DNA from: Pseudophaeomoniella oleicola
Taxonomy: Eukaryota; Ascomycota; Eurotiomycetes; Phaeomoniellales; Phaeomoniellaceae
DNA: 64,000 nucleotides
NCBI GenBank assembly: GCA_003868215.1
Contig: QWDQ01000028.1
Span: 248,001 to 312,000 of the forward strand
Reading direction: 5' to 3'
Part shown: one piece after another, positions 52,418 through 62,852 of the stretch
How the letters are laid out: the number at the start of each line of letters is the position of its first letter
Numbering within the stretch: position 1 is the first letter of the stretch
The notes under the pieces: generated by a model
The model's database searches: none
The model's input: only the letters and a program-made list of their open reading frames with translations
What the model was told of the DNA's origin: nothing
Made by a program: the position numbers and the translations under genes

Positions 52418-55197
52418 ATGGCATCTCCTACATCTAACGGCGCATTGTCGCCCACTGAGAGACCAAGTCACGCAAACCGCAGCCGAACGGCTCCCAATGT
52501 AATGGCGGTCAACGGCCACTTCGCCAGTGTCGGTCAGAATGGAAAGGCTGCGGCTTTCGAACATGGTATTCAGGTCATAGATGAGGACAAGAATTTCAAG
52601 TAGGTACCCCAACTCACCGACTCGTGTTTTCAACTAGCTGACCGGTAACCGTCAAGCCCTGAGCTTGCTAAGTATATCCAGTACGAACATGTCGCGCCAG
52701 CCGGATTTAACTATCATATTATCTCTGTCTTTGGATCGCAATCCACGGGCAAATCAACGCTGCTCAATCACCTCTTTGGTACCGAATTTAGTGTCATGGC
52801 CGAAACCGAGCGACGGCAGACAACCAAAGGTATCTGGATGTCGAAGAATAAGAATGAGAGCGAAGGAGGCAAGAAGATGGCCGACAACATCTTAGTTATG
52901 GATGTGGAGGGTACTGACGGAAGGGAAAGAGGCGAGGACCAAGACTTCGAGCGCAAGAGCGCGCTCTTCGCTCTGGCCACCAGTGAGGTCCTGATCGTGA
53001 ACATTTGGGAACACCAAGTTGGACTCTACCAAGGCGCAAACATGGGTCTACTGAAGACGGTTTTTGAAGTGAACCTCCAACTGTTCTTGAAGGACAAGGC
53101 CGCCACAACCACGCACCGGAGCTTGTTATTCTTCGTCATCCGAGACTTCCTAGGCACAACACCCCTACAAAACCTCAGAAACACGCTCATTGCAGATTTA
53201 ACGAGGATATGGGCATCATTATCAAAACCCCCTGGTATGGAGAACAGCAGAATAGAAGATTACTTCGACTTCGCTTTTAGTGCGCTGCCACACAAGCTTT
53301 ACCAACCAGACAAGTTCGTTGCAGAAGTCAATAAGATGAAACTACGGTTCCGGGAGACGCATCGCGATGTGAGAAGGGATGCGCTCAAAGGCGAATTCGA
53401 GGACGGTGTCTTTCTGTCGGAGTATCATAGACGCATTCCCGCAGATGGGTTTTCGCATTACGCATCCGGCATTTGGGATCAAATTGTGAACAATAAAGAC
53501 CTCGACCTGCCCACTCAACAGGAACTCTTAGCACAATTCAGATGTGACGAGATCCAAAGAGAAGTCTTGCAGGGATTTGACGAAGTGATTTTACCTTTCG
53601 AAGATAAGCAGGCCGAAGGGACACGCAGTGGTAATCCTGTAACCCTCGGCGGTCTTGGTGCCGCAATGCGCACAGCTCGGGCGAAAACCTTCAAGTCCTT
53701 TGAGACTGAAGCCTCGCGGTACCACAAGGGCGTCTACCAGCGAAAACATACAGAGCTAGCAACGAAGATGGATACGAGGCTCAAGGCGCTATTCCTCGGT
53801 CAATTGACTGCAGCTCATAAGTCTGGTGTCAAGGAATTTTCGGACGCCGTCTCGAACGCCGTGAAGGCTGGTCAAAAGAAAGGCGCCGCCTATGATTTTG
53901 CTGAGATTGTCTCGGAACAAAAGAAGACGGCCCTTGAAAAGTTCGAGAATGAAGCCAAGGCTGTTGTCGTCCCAGGAGCACCGTGGAGTAACTATAAGCA
54001 AGAACTGCAACTGTATCAAAAAGAGCTTGATGAAGTATCTGGACGCCTGAGAAGAGACGAAATGCGCAGACTAGCAACTCGAGTAGAGAGATGGGTCCGC
54101 AGTCGTTTGGATGAGAGCATCGGTCTTGAGTTCAGTGCATTGGGTTCTGGACGAGGAGGTTCAGGTGCGCCGGAGAATGGTGACAAGCCAGATGAGAAGG
54201 GGATCTGGGACCGGATCTGGTCGGCTTTCTTGACAACTGTGAAAGATGCCGAGGGCCGGTTCACAACCCGTGCGAAAGCCTTCGATGCTTCTCCCGAGGA
54301 AATCGAGGTCGGCATTTGGCGTCTCAGAAGAAAGAGTTGGGGTGTTCTTCGTTCAAAGATTGAGGAGGAAACGATGGAGGGTAATATCCTCTTGAAGCTT
54401 AGGGAGAATTTTGAAGACAAGTTCCGATATGACGAGGCGGGTGTGCCTAGAATATGGCGCCCATCAGATGATATTGAAGGCATATATGCTAGGGCCAGGG
54501 AAAGCACACTAACGCTTATTCCGCTCCTCTCGAAATTCCGACTCGCAGAGCAAGGTGGCAATCCTCCTCCGCTTGACACTTGGATTGGCCCCACCCCGGC
54601 AGCAGCCTCAACCGCTGATGAGGAGGATCTGACCCCAATCGGTGGCGTTGATGAAGAGGAAGGAAAGAGTTTGGAAGAGGAAACAATCGTTCTCAACGAG
54701 CCAAAGCGACAGGATCTTACTGTCAGGTTTAAAAAGGCGGCGGATGGTGTGTACGTGGAAACTAAGCGGGGCGCTATTGGCGGCATCACCCAAGTTCCAT
54801 TGTACTTCTACGGTCTGCTCCTCGCTCTAGGGTGGAACGAGATCGTGGCTGGTAAGCTCCCTACAACCAATAATTTCCTACATCAGTGTTATATTCATAT
54901 ACTAACGATAACCCTCCAGTCCTCCGCAACCCGGCCTATTTCTTCCTCCTTTTCCTCCTCACAGTGGGAGCCTTCATAACATACCAGCTGAACCTGTGGG
55001 GCCCGCTCCTCAAAATGACCAACGCAGCAACCGCCCAAGCCCTCGAGGAAGGCAAGAAGCGATTGCGCGACTTCCTTGAGGCGAGTGAGGGGGGTCAACG
55101 CATCGCTAGGCATGAGCAGCAGTACGAGATGCAAAATCTGAACGGGCAGTCGTCGAAGAGTAAAAAAGAGGGCAGTGATGTTGATGATGAGATTTAA
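52418..55197 (+). CDS. SEY1: Sey1, dynamin-like GTPase of ER membrane fusion
   Basis: Exons 52418-52599, 52657-54851 and 54920-55197 give 884 residues. The GTPase domain has the P loop GSQSTGKST (87-95), switch region [25 protein letters not shown] and the RD of [12 protein letters not shown] helical stalk follows, then two close transmembrane helices near the C terminus ([16 protein letters not shown] and [18 protein letters not shown]) and a cytosolic tail with an amphipathic helix. This is the RHD3/Sey1/atlastin layout that fuses ER tubules at three-way junctions. The N-terminal leader of about 50 residues is low-complexity. Intron 1 (57 bp) seems to end in CAAG at 52656; the only upstream TAG would put a stop codon in frame. 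Intron 2 is 68 bp. Confidence 0.95.
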
Positions 55198-55652
55198 GAT
55201 GTATTCACGCAAAAGCGGTGTAATGAAGTTTTCTGACGTACGTATGTTTGGTATGCCCACGCTTCACGGTCTCGTGGGTAGAGGGAGGGGAGAGGGGGAG
55301 GGGGTGGAAAGGATTCCATGTCCATGTCCATGATCATTGTACTGGGTTGAGATGGGGATTGGGGATCTGCATATATTTGAGTTATAGGTAAATACATAGG
55401 GAACCCACTCCTATTCTTTACTTCTCATGACTACCTAGGTATCTAGGTAGGTATTCAACTGATGAATGGAAAAATGCTCATGTTCTTATCTTCGGTCCCT
55501 CGGTTGTAGATACGCAGATATGATACACATGGTCGGAGGGGCAAGGAGAGGGTGAGGAAGGAGTTTGTCTGTTATATAAAGTTGGGTTTTATGGTAATTA
55601 CAGTTGATAAAGTAGAAGAAGTAAGAAGTAGGGGAAACAATTATTTTTCTCT
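55198..55652. other. Gap between convergent Sey1 and fructosamine-kinase genes
   Basis: About 0.45 kb of 3' flanking DNA with a CTACCTAGGTATCTAGGTAG block at 55431-55450. Nothing coding. Confidence 0.55.
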
Positions 55653-56780
55653 TCACTCCGCATCACCACCATCATACCTCGCGATCAACTTCCTCGTGAT
55701 CCCCAGCGCACTGCTCTTATACCCACCCCCGAAAATCGCCCAGTGATTGAGATAGTGATACAGCGTGTACAGCGAGATGCGCGCGTCGTATTCGTCGGCG
55801 GGTTCCGTCTTGGGGACCAGGGAGTGGTATTCGCGGAAGAAAGAGGAGTCGAAGCCGCCGAACATGGTCATGATGCCGATGTCGTATTCAGAGTGGGTGT
55901 AGCAGGAGGAGGGGTCGAAGGTGATTTCTTCGATGGAGCGGATGGGAGAGGAGGGGGAGGAGGGATTGGAGGCGGGAAGAGTCATGGTGGCGACGCCTTT
56001 ATTGCCGGACCAGAGGTCGCCGTGTGTTACGACGGGGGTGATGTAGTTCGATCCACCGAGGTGGCCGCGGCCGAGGAGACGGGGGACGACGTTGTGGGCG
56101 ACTTTTTCGACGGCGGTCCTCAGACTCGGGTCTTTGCCGTTCCTCTTTTCGCCGAATCTGAGGATGAATAGTAATCGTCTCTCAGCGAAGAAGTCTGCCC
56201 ACTCCGAAGTGAATGTGTTGTCTTGGGGTGTATCGCCACAACACGTCGAGACGGGGAATCCGAACTGCGGTTCCGAATATCCTTCTGGGATCGGAGCAGG
56301 CGTCGTGTGTAGCTTTGCGAGTTTTTGGGCGAGGTTCATACCACTTCCGGCCACGGCTTCGTCACCTCCTCCGCTTCGTGAGGACCGTTTGGTCAGGCCA
56401 AAGGAGCTCGACATGTCGAGGAAATCGGTTACCAGAAACCATCCCTTTCGCTCGTCCTCTAATTTTCCAAACCCGTAGGCCCTTGGCGATAGACTCGGTA
56501 CAGCATCAGCTATAGCGTTCAAGCTGTGAAACTCCCCACGGAACATGACTTCAGCACCAGAATCGGAGGAAGTCTTCATAAAGAACTTCCTCTCCTTCCC
56601 TTTCCCGTGAGCAGACTCGTCTTCCGAGCCGCCCGTAGACGCAGTAGCCGTGATCTGATACGTCGACGAGAAGCCTGATCCGCCATGGGGCGTAATCGTT
56701 GGGGTTGAGTGCTGCGGGATGTAGGTTTTGAGGGCACGGAGGACGGCGGAATCGAGAGAAGTGGTGGTCTTTGATGGCAT
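55653..56780 (-). CDS. Fructosamine/ketosamine-3-kinase family protein
   Basis: A single exon of 375 residues. The aminoglycoside-kinase-like fold is shown by GSGFSSTYQI (nucleotide loop), FFMKTSS (ATP-binding Lys), AEVMFRGEFHSLNAI, VTHGDLWSGN with the catalytic Asp255, and FDPSSCYTHSEYDIGIMTMFGGF, where Asp289 is the metal ligand. The end (YHYLNHWAIFGGGY) is typical. FN3K enzymes phosphorylate fructosamines and related ketosamines on glycated proteins so that the sugar falls off; whether this fungal member acts on protein or on free sugars is unknown. Extra Gly/Ser-rich loops (about 134-148 and 264-281) enlarge it over the roughly 300-residue core. It converges on Sey1. Confidence 0.92.
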   Translation of the reverse strand: MPSKTTTSLDSAVLRALKTYIPQHSTPTITPHGGSGFSSTYQITATASTGGSEDESAHGKGKERKFFMKTSSDSGAEVMFRGEFHSLNAIADAVPSLSPRAYGFGKLEDERKGWFLVTDFLDMSSSFGLTKRSSRSGGGDEAVAGSGMNLAQKLAKLHTTPAPIPEGYSEPQFGFPVSTCCGDTPQDNTFTSEWADFFAERRLLFILRFGEKRNGKDPSLRTAVEKVAHNVVPRLLGRGHLGGSNYITPVVTHGDLWSGNKGVATMTLPASNPSSPSSPIRSIEEITFDPSSCYTHSEYDIGIMTMFGGFDSSFFREYHSLVPKTEPADEYDARISLYTLYHYLNHWAIFGGGYKSSALGITRKLIARYDGGDAE

Positions 56781-57725
56781 GGTACGGGATATTGTCTAGA
56801 TAAGTACGGACGCTTCTATTCCCTCAAGTCCTGAGAGTAATCTGGTGAGACTTTCTCAAGTACTTAGGTAATCTGGATATTCGTTCAAAGAGATCAAGAG
56901 GAGGCCCCCGTTTCAGATACTACTAGTTGATGATATGCGCGGATTGAGCCGATGACGTTGGGGAGGGACCGAAGGTGGTATCAAGATTGAGGACGCCCAA
57001 TACAATATGGTCAACCAGGGCACAGATATAGATCGCTACAATTCCAGATCTTTGTCCGCCTCTATGATGAGATATTATGCCTTCAGGAGTATGTAGAATC
57101 AGTTTCGAGATATACCATAATACGTAGTATACAGATAGGTATATTGACCTAAACCCATGATATCATGTCCCGCCTTGCCTTCGATCCCCACATCAGGAGA
57201 CAGGAATACGTAGTATATACGCATAGGGTACAGATATTGCCCCGACACCTTACCACCTCCGTGACGAACAATATCGTATGATGATTCAGAGAAGGACCTG
57301 CACTCGTCCTCGTAAGGAACAGCCAGGTATAGCTAGATACCATAAGGAGTCCAACATCGTTGCTCATGCCCAATTTCGCCATTGACTACCCACACGAGCC
57401 TCTTCTTAGCAGACGTCTCGGAAACGATATGTTGCATCGATGGCATAGCCAGCCGCCTCGGATATACACTAGTCAGATAATTCTTTGCAAGACCTGCATC
57501 TCATAGTCAGACATCACACGACTGGTCTTTGATGAATCCGTTCCCAAGAGTAGAAACGGCTGCTGTCTCCAGTGTCCGATTAGATGCGATTGTACAAGCA
57601 CTGATAGGCCCTTCCTCTTTCGTCGATACCCGGAGATATTATCAGATGGTCTTTGTATATCTTAAGTCCAGCCCAAACGATCATCAACTGCAAAGGAGTT
57701 ATCAAACCAGTCTCTGAAATCAACC
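56781..57725. other. 0.9 kb intergenic region, FN3K-like to Utp15
   Basis: Contains two copies of TACGTAGTA at 57121-57129 and 57207-57215. A weak box C/D-like arrangement near 57531-57608 was considered and rejected. No gene is supported. Confidence 0.5.
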
Positions 57726-59333
57726 TCAACTGCCATCGCCTGCGCCAAGCATTTCTAGCATGCCCTTTGTCATTTGAGCTTGTTGTGCTCTCTCAACTTG
57801 CTCTCGCACTCGTGAGTGCAACCTCTCCACGCTTTTGTCCAGGGCCTCACTCTGTCCCAGATGCTTGCTGTACAAATCCATAATATTCATTGCGATTTCA
57901 ACACATAGCGGTATGAATGTAGGGTGGGCGATGTTATTGAAGACCCATTTCATCATTGGAGAAAGTGTTTGTTCGTTACGACCTTCTAGAGCGGCACGCA
58001 ATGCAGAGCGATATCGAAGATTTGTGAGAAGGGAATAGATGAGAAGGGTGTCTGAAGTTGCGAGGACCGAATCAAGAGCGTCCCGATATTGACCTTGGTG
58101 CATTTGCTTGTCCCATTTCTTGGGCTTCTTGGGTCTTCCACGATCCGTCTGGCCTTCGATCACTATGTCAACCCCTTCACCAACAAAATCCTTTCCACGG
58201 AATCGTTTTTCCCACCCACTCGGTCTCTTTTTGGCGAGTTTTTTATCGTGCTCTTCGATCTTCCCTGCAAGCAGGGCTTCCATCTCCTTTCGTCGTTCAC
58301 GCTCCTTCGTCTTCTGTTGGCCCGATAGTCGCGTCTTCAAAGACAAAATACCCGATGACATGCCAACTGCAATATGCTTGTCTTCGTGAGAAGTACCAGA
58401 GGTGACGATGGCAAGCGAGAGTATGGGCGACTTGTACTTTGAACCAGCTACGACATTCCATCCAGTCGTTTCGAATACTTTCATGTGGCCATCCAAGCCA
58501 CCACTGACCAAACGAGTCCCATTTGACGCCAGTGCCAAAGATGTGACGGTTTTCTGGTGATTTTTGATCACGTGCAGAGGCTTGCCAGCGATAAGGTCTA
58601 GTACAGCAATCTGATTCTCAGCAGATGCGAGGATTGTGGTACCTGATGGCATCGGAAGTACACTCTCCACGGCGGCAACATGTTTGAATGTCATCACTGC
58701 CCTTTCCGATGCCCTGGTGTCCCATAGTTTCACCGTCTGATCATAACTGCCAGACACAATGAGGTTGGCGTTTTGACCAGGCATGAAACTTCCAGTCCGA
58801 ACATAATCTTGATGACCGATGAATTTTGTCATACTCTCGGAGCTTGGTAGATCCCATAATCGTACCGTGTTGTCGTCGCTGCAGCTCATCAGGCTGGTTG
58901 TTTCTTGTGGGTTCCATTTTGTAACCCAGACTGGTTGCTTGTGTTCCTTCCACGTTTTCAAGATGGCCCTGGAATTTACATCGAAAACCTGAATAGCACC
59001 AGAATCATCCCCAGCCACGATAACTCGACCGTCGTATCGAACCTCACCGCTGTGCGCTGTGTCATCGAACCGGGTAATCGTCTTTAGAAGTTTTCGCGTT
59101 CGATGTGAGTAAAGCTGTATTCTAGCACCCGTCGTGACAGCGAAGACATCGGGAAGCGCCGCTATCGGCGAAGGGTTGGGTGGAGGTTGTGAGATATGTG
59201 TGACAGCATGATTCGTGGGTGAAGGTATTTCCAGCGGCGACTTGAAGGATCGCCAGTATGCTTGTTCGGGTGTGAGAGATGAGGGTTGCGCCAGAAGCTT
59301 GACGGGTTGCAATGGTCTGACTTCTGCTGCCAT
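57726..59333 (-). CDS. UTP15: Utp15, U3 snoRNP / t-UTP WD40 protein
   Basis: A single exon of 535 residues. WD40 repeats span about residues 55-335 (VRLWDLPSS, IVSGSYDQTVKLWDTR, LVSGGLDGHMKVFETTGW). The C-terminal Utp15 domain begins after a basic linker with RPKKPKKWDKQMHQGQYRDA and contains LATSDTLLIYSLLTNLRYR, SALRAALEGRNEQTLSPMM and a terminal helix. Length and order match yeast Utp15, part of the UTP-A (t-UTP) complex that binds the 5' ETS of nascent pre-rRNA and starts assembly of the small-subunit processome in the nucleolus. It is divergent from the bZIP-like gene. Confidence 0.95.
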   Translation of the reverse strand: MAAEVRPLQPVKLLAQPSSLTPEQAYWRSFKSPLEIPSPTNHAVTHISQPPPNPSPIAALPDVFAVTTGARIQLYSHRTRKLLKTITRFDDTAHSGEVRYDGRVIVAGDDSGAIQVFDVNSRAILKTWKEHKQPVWVTKWNPQETTSLMSCSDDNTVRLWDLPSSESMTKFIGHQDYVRTGSFMPGQNANLIVSGSYDQTVKLWDTRASERAVMTFKHVAAVESVLPMPSGTTILASAENQIAVLDLIAGKPLHVIKNHQKTVTSLALASNGTRLVSGGLDGHMKVFETTGWNVVAGSKYKSPILSLAIVTSGTSHEDKHIAVGMSSGILSLKTRLSGQQKTKERERRKEMEALLAGKIEEHDKKLAKKRPSGWEKRFRGKDFVGEGVDIVIEGQTDRGRPKKPKKWDKQMHQGQYRDALDSVLATSDTLLIYSLLTNLRYRSALRAALEGRNEQTLSPMMKWVFNNIAHPTFIPLCVEIAMNIMDLYSKHLGQSEALDKSVERLHSRVREQVERAQQAQMTKGMLEMLGAGDGS

Positions 59334-60058
59334 TGTGAAGTATTGTCCGTCGGCTACCGATCAGATATCACCAGCGGCACATCGTCGTCATCTTCACGAA
59401 CGGCTGATCGAGTCCTTGCATCTCGATACGATCAATTGTCCAAAAATTTGGTCTACCAAAAAGTTTCTGTGGGGCAACTTCTCGTCAAATGCATGGACTT
59501 CCCCACATGACTCTTTCCTACAAAACGATAGCACTGATGTTGCCGCTCTTCACCTTGATATTTCACCTTGCATCTCTGGTCACTGAGAGGTAGTCTAGGT
59601 ACCTGCACGAATTTGTCTGATGGAAGACTCAACTTCACGTCCGAGAGATGCGACGCTACAATAGTCGCAGTGCACCTTGACGCTGTTGATGTTACATTAC
59701 TAGGCGTATAATCCACCCTCTATCATGACCTTCCTTTCTACACTCTGCAGCCTTGCGGAGAGCTCTGTCTATTGCTTCATATCATGGCCCTGGGCGTCTT
59801 CCAATTCATACCCCCTCCTCCCTATATGTTGCCTCCTCTTTGTTTGAAGTAAACCCATGACAGCGATTGACCTGTAGGGTGGGAAATCCAATGTCAGAAA
59901 TGTCAGATTTGTCAGAAATGACCGCGCTAGGTCTTATTCGCCTAAATTCTGACAGACGACATACCTTACGATGACTACTGAAAGTTGACACTCAACAACT
60001 TCACCAAGTTCTTCATCATCAGCTGTCTGACTGCCGTTAAATTCTCGTTGGCTTGGCT
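59334..60058. other. Divergent promoter region, Utp15 / bZIP-like factor
   Basis: About 0.7 kb. GTCTAGGTACCTG lies at about 59593-59605. A TGTCAGA motif recurs at about 59890-59920. No gene is supported. Confidence 0.5.
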
Positions 60059-60860
60059 ATGGACTCCATGTGGAAACCATATATGAAGTCTTCTGAAGAA
60101 GACTGGACTAGTATAACAGATCCTAATGAACGGAAGCGAGTCCAGAATAGGCTCTCACAGCGAGCAAGACGTACGGATTCTTGGTTGTGCTAGTCCCGCA
60201 CGATAGATACTGACAAAGAGACTAGGTTCGAAGATTGTCAACAAGCAGAAAAACGGCTCAACGCAACGCTCTTATCAATCCAATGGTAATGCTATACAGG
60301 CCAGTAATGAAGACTCAGACTCTAGACGTCCGTCTTTAGCTACGACGTCGAGGGATCTGAGCCTTATAAGCAGCTGCTTCTCCGATGCTTTTCAAAGTCA
60401 AGTGCTCTCGGATCCCAAAGTAGACGGTCATTTTATAGTCATGCATAGCATGTCCACCACTGCGGCCTTCTTTCGTATCGCTGAAGTCCTCGAGCTACTC
60501 TGCATGCAAGATCCGGGCTTCAACATCGGTGCATTCCCATGCACTTTACCACCACCTATAAAGCCAACCTTACAGCAGCAGATGGTTCCACACAAACCGT
60601 ACATTGACATGCTACCATGGTCTTCGATGCGGGATCGAATGCTGATATCACTCACGGCCATTAATGAACCTGAATTCCTGGAGGACATGAGGTCAAGTGA
60701 TTTAAGAGTCTGGGGTTTGACACCTTGGGATCCGATGGGATGGGAAGTTGGACCCGACTTTGCGAGGAAGTGGTGGTTCCTGATAGATGATGAGATCATG
60801 CGCGCGACAAACTTCTGGAGAGGTCAGAGGGGAGAAGAAGCTTTGGTGCTGCCTTCTTGA
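60059..60860 (+). CDS. DUF3425 bZIP-like transcription factor
   Basis: Exons 60059-60170 and 60226-60860 give 248 residues. The N-terminal region [24 protein letters not shown] is the basic region typical of fungal bZIP-like proteins ([13 protein letters not shown]-x7-R spacing across the 55-bp intron). No leucine heptads follow; instead there is a Ser/Asn-rich linker. The C-terminal part fits DUF3425, with [20 protein letters not shown] and [16 protein letters not shown], followed by [14 protein letters not shown]. Such proteins are numerous in filamentous ascomycetes and often sit near secondary-metabolite or stress genes; targets here are unknown. The first ATG at 60059 is taken as start because it leads directly into the acidic and basic segments. 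Confidence 0.85.
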
Positions 60861-61146
60861 TAGATAAGATGGTAACGCAACTGTCATTCTGACAGATGGT
60901 CTGATGCGCTAGCCTGCACTACTCATGTCGTCCTGCTGTAGTGTAATGCGATCTGACAAGCATCGTACACGTTGTATCACTATCCATCAAAGGGTCAATT
61001 TCATCCTGGCCACGATGCTTCACTATGTTCTTATAAGATTCCCAATAACCCTTCCTGTTACTATCGATATATTCCCCAAACACTTCGGCTCATAAACTCC
61101 TGCAACCACTTTAACCTTCAATATACGACTCATCGTCTAAGTAAAC

Positions 61147-62133
61147 ATGGGAGGAAATTACACGCAATTATTTCCACCAAAGCCGACTTACACCGAGAAG
61201 GATGTCCCTTCCGTAGCAGGGAAAGTCTTCATCGTTACTGGCGGAAACTCAGGTATCGGCTTCGAGCTTGTCAAAATTCTCTACTCGAAAGGTGGCACTG
61301 TCTACATTGCCGGTCGCTCGGCCACCAAGATCGCCACTGCAATCGAGACCATAGTGTCCATTGACACGCCAAATCCTGGACATGTCAAGAGCCTTCTGGT
61401 CGACCTTAGCGATCTCGCCACTATCCCAACCTGCGCTTCCACATTCCTAGCCCAGGAATCCCGCCTTGATGTTCTGTGGAATAACGCGGGTGTTACCCGG
61501 GAGAGTGTCGGCAGTACAACCGCCCAAGGCCACGAAGCCCATATGGGCACCAACTGTCTCGGACCCTTTCTTTTGACCAAGCTTCTGCTTCCTATCCTCA
61601 CTCGAACGGCCAAGGCCTCCCCCGAAGCGAGCGTGCGCGTGGTATTCGCATCTTCTGGAATCATTGACTTGAACGGACCTCCAGGTGGTCTTTCGCTCCT
61701 TGAGCTCCTGCCCGGGAACCACGGTAGAGACATAACACACAATTACAGTGCTTCGAAGGCCGGAAACTGGCTTTTAGCATCCGAATTCAGTAAACGAACC
61801 AGCGAAGCTGGGATTGTGTGCGTGACCCAAAATCCGGGGAGTTTGAGAACTCCAGGCTGGAACAAGGTCCCTTGGATCCTGAGGATGTTGGTAGCACCCC
61901 TCCTCCACGAACCCAAGATTGGCGCGTATACGGAACTGTGGGCTGGCCTCAGTCCGGAGGTAAGACTCGAAGACGGAGGGAGGTACGCGATACCATGGGG
62001 TAGATGGCATACGAGCCCCAGAGAGGATATTCTCGAGAGCATGAAGACGAAAGAGGAGGGTGGGACGGGTCTGGCGGCGGAGTTTTGGGCGTGGTGTGAA
62101 AAGCAGACAAGGGAGTACGCTGGAGCTATATAG
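61147..62133 (+). CDS. Short-chain dehydrogenase, retinol-dehydrogenase/WW-oxidoreductase-like
   Basis: A single exon of 328 residues. Cofactor motif TGGNSGIG is at 31-38, the conserved NNAG at 112-115, Ser170 in VVFASSGI and the catalytic pair Tyr200/Lys204 in NYSASKAGN, so the enzyme looks active. The arginine in YIAGRS after the second strand suggests NADP(H). The long C-terminal part with a GGRYAIPWGRW segment is common in fungal members of this group, several of which belong to metabolite clusters; here no cluster partners are seen. It follows the bZIP-like gene on the same strand by about 290 bp, which may be coincidence. Confidence 0.92.
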   Translation: MGGNYTQLFPPKPTYTEKDVPSVAGKVFIVTGGNSGIGFELVKILYSKGGTVYIAGRSATKIATAIETIVSIDTPNPGHVKSLLVDLSDLATIPTCASTFLAQESRLDVLWNNAGVTRESVGSTTAQGHEAHMGTNCLGPFLLTKLLLPILTRTAKASPEASVRVVFASSGIIDLNGPPGGLSLLELLPGNHGRDITHNYSASKAGNWLLASEFSKRTSEAGIVCVTQNPGSLRTPGWNKVPWILRMLVAPLLHEPKIGAYTELWAGLSPEVRLEDGGRYAIPWGRWHTSPREDILESMKTKEEGGTGLAAEFWAWCEKQTREYAGAI

Positions 62134-62564
62134 TAATTAGCTATTTGAAAGCAATGCAGGTGCACTGGTTTGAGTCGGGGGCATTTCACAGATAGGTCGG
62201 TGTCGATAGGGTGTCACATATCACGTTCAATAAGATATTTGCTCGTTGAAAGCGGAAATTTCTGTCGTGTCTTGACGGGAAATGCAATTTCACCCCACGA
62301 AGGACTCCTGAATCATGTACATATGTGCACTACGTTGAAGGTAGAAGGGAGCGTTTTGCATAGAGAGACCGGTTCAAGTTATATAGGTATTGGTGTGCCA
62401 AGGCCGGTAAAGCTTGAGTGCAGTGATCAACAGAGCTCTCTTCATTGCATCACTACTTTTCTACTACCTGAGGCCTAGTGACGGTAAATATCGTTGTTGA
62501 TAATAAGCAGGTACGGTTGAATATCCCAGCACAGAACATCACGGACTACGTACCGTACCTATCC
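62134..62564. other. Short intergenic region before the DUF3253 gene
   Basis: Open codons run into the DUF3253 frame from about 62478 but start with GTG, not ATG. An additional 5' exon is possible. Nothing else is seen. Confidence 0.4.
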
Positions 62565-62852
62565 ATGGAGGGTGCCATTAAATCCCACCTCGACCGCCTA
62601 CTAGCAACTCGAGAGTGGCCAAAGACTATCTGTCCCTCTGAAGTGGCACGAGCACTGAGTGCAACCGAGCTGCAGGAGTATGGATATTTGGACTGGCGAG
62701 ATATGATGCCACAACTGCGACAGGATGCTTTCGAACTCCGAGATCAGGACCAGCTGGACATCCTACAAAAGGGCGAGGTGATTGCGAAGCATAAGAAGGC
62801 GGCGGATATCAGTGGACCTATCAGGCTGAGGCGGAAAGCAGACAGGATCTAA
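62565..62852 (+). CDS. DUF3253 small protein
   Basis: A frame of 95 residues from the first in-frame ATG. It carries the DUF3253 pattern: ICPSEVARALS, then WRDMMPQLRQDAFELRDQ, ILQKGEVI and GPIRLRRK at the end. The family occurs in bacteria and fungi, is predicted to have a winged-helix fold, and has no assigned function. The open frame extends 29 codons upstream without an ATG, so an unrecognised first exon may add residues before MEGAIKSHLDRLL. Confidence 0.72.
   Translation: MEGAIKSHLDRLLATREWPKTICPSEVARALSATELQEYGYLDWRDMMPQLRQDAFELRDQDQLDILQKGEVIAKHKKAADISGPIRLRRKADRI

Noticed and set aside
54016-54789. 257-codon open frame on the minus strand within SEY1
   Set aside because: It lies wholly antisense to a well-supported GTPase coding exon, is rich in Ser as expected from codon bias of the opposite strand, and shows no domain.
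57531-57608. TGATGA followed 70 bp later by CTGA, resembling a box C/D snoRNA near Utp15
   Set aside because: The base before the C box does not fit, no terminal stem is evident and internal C'/D' boxes are missing.
61147-62133. Possible small metabolite cluster (bZIP-like factor plus SDR)
   Set aside because: No backbone synthase, oxidase or transporter adjoins; the flanking genes are housekeeping.
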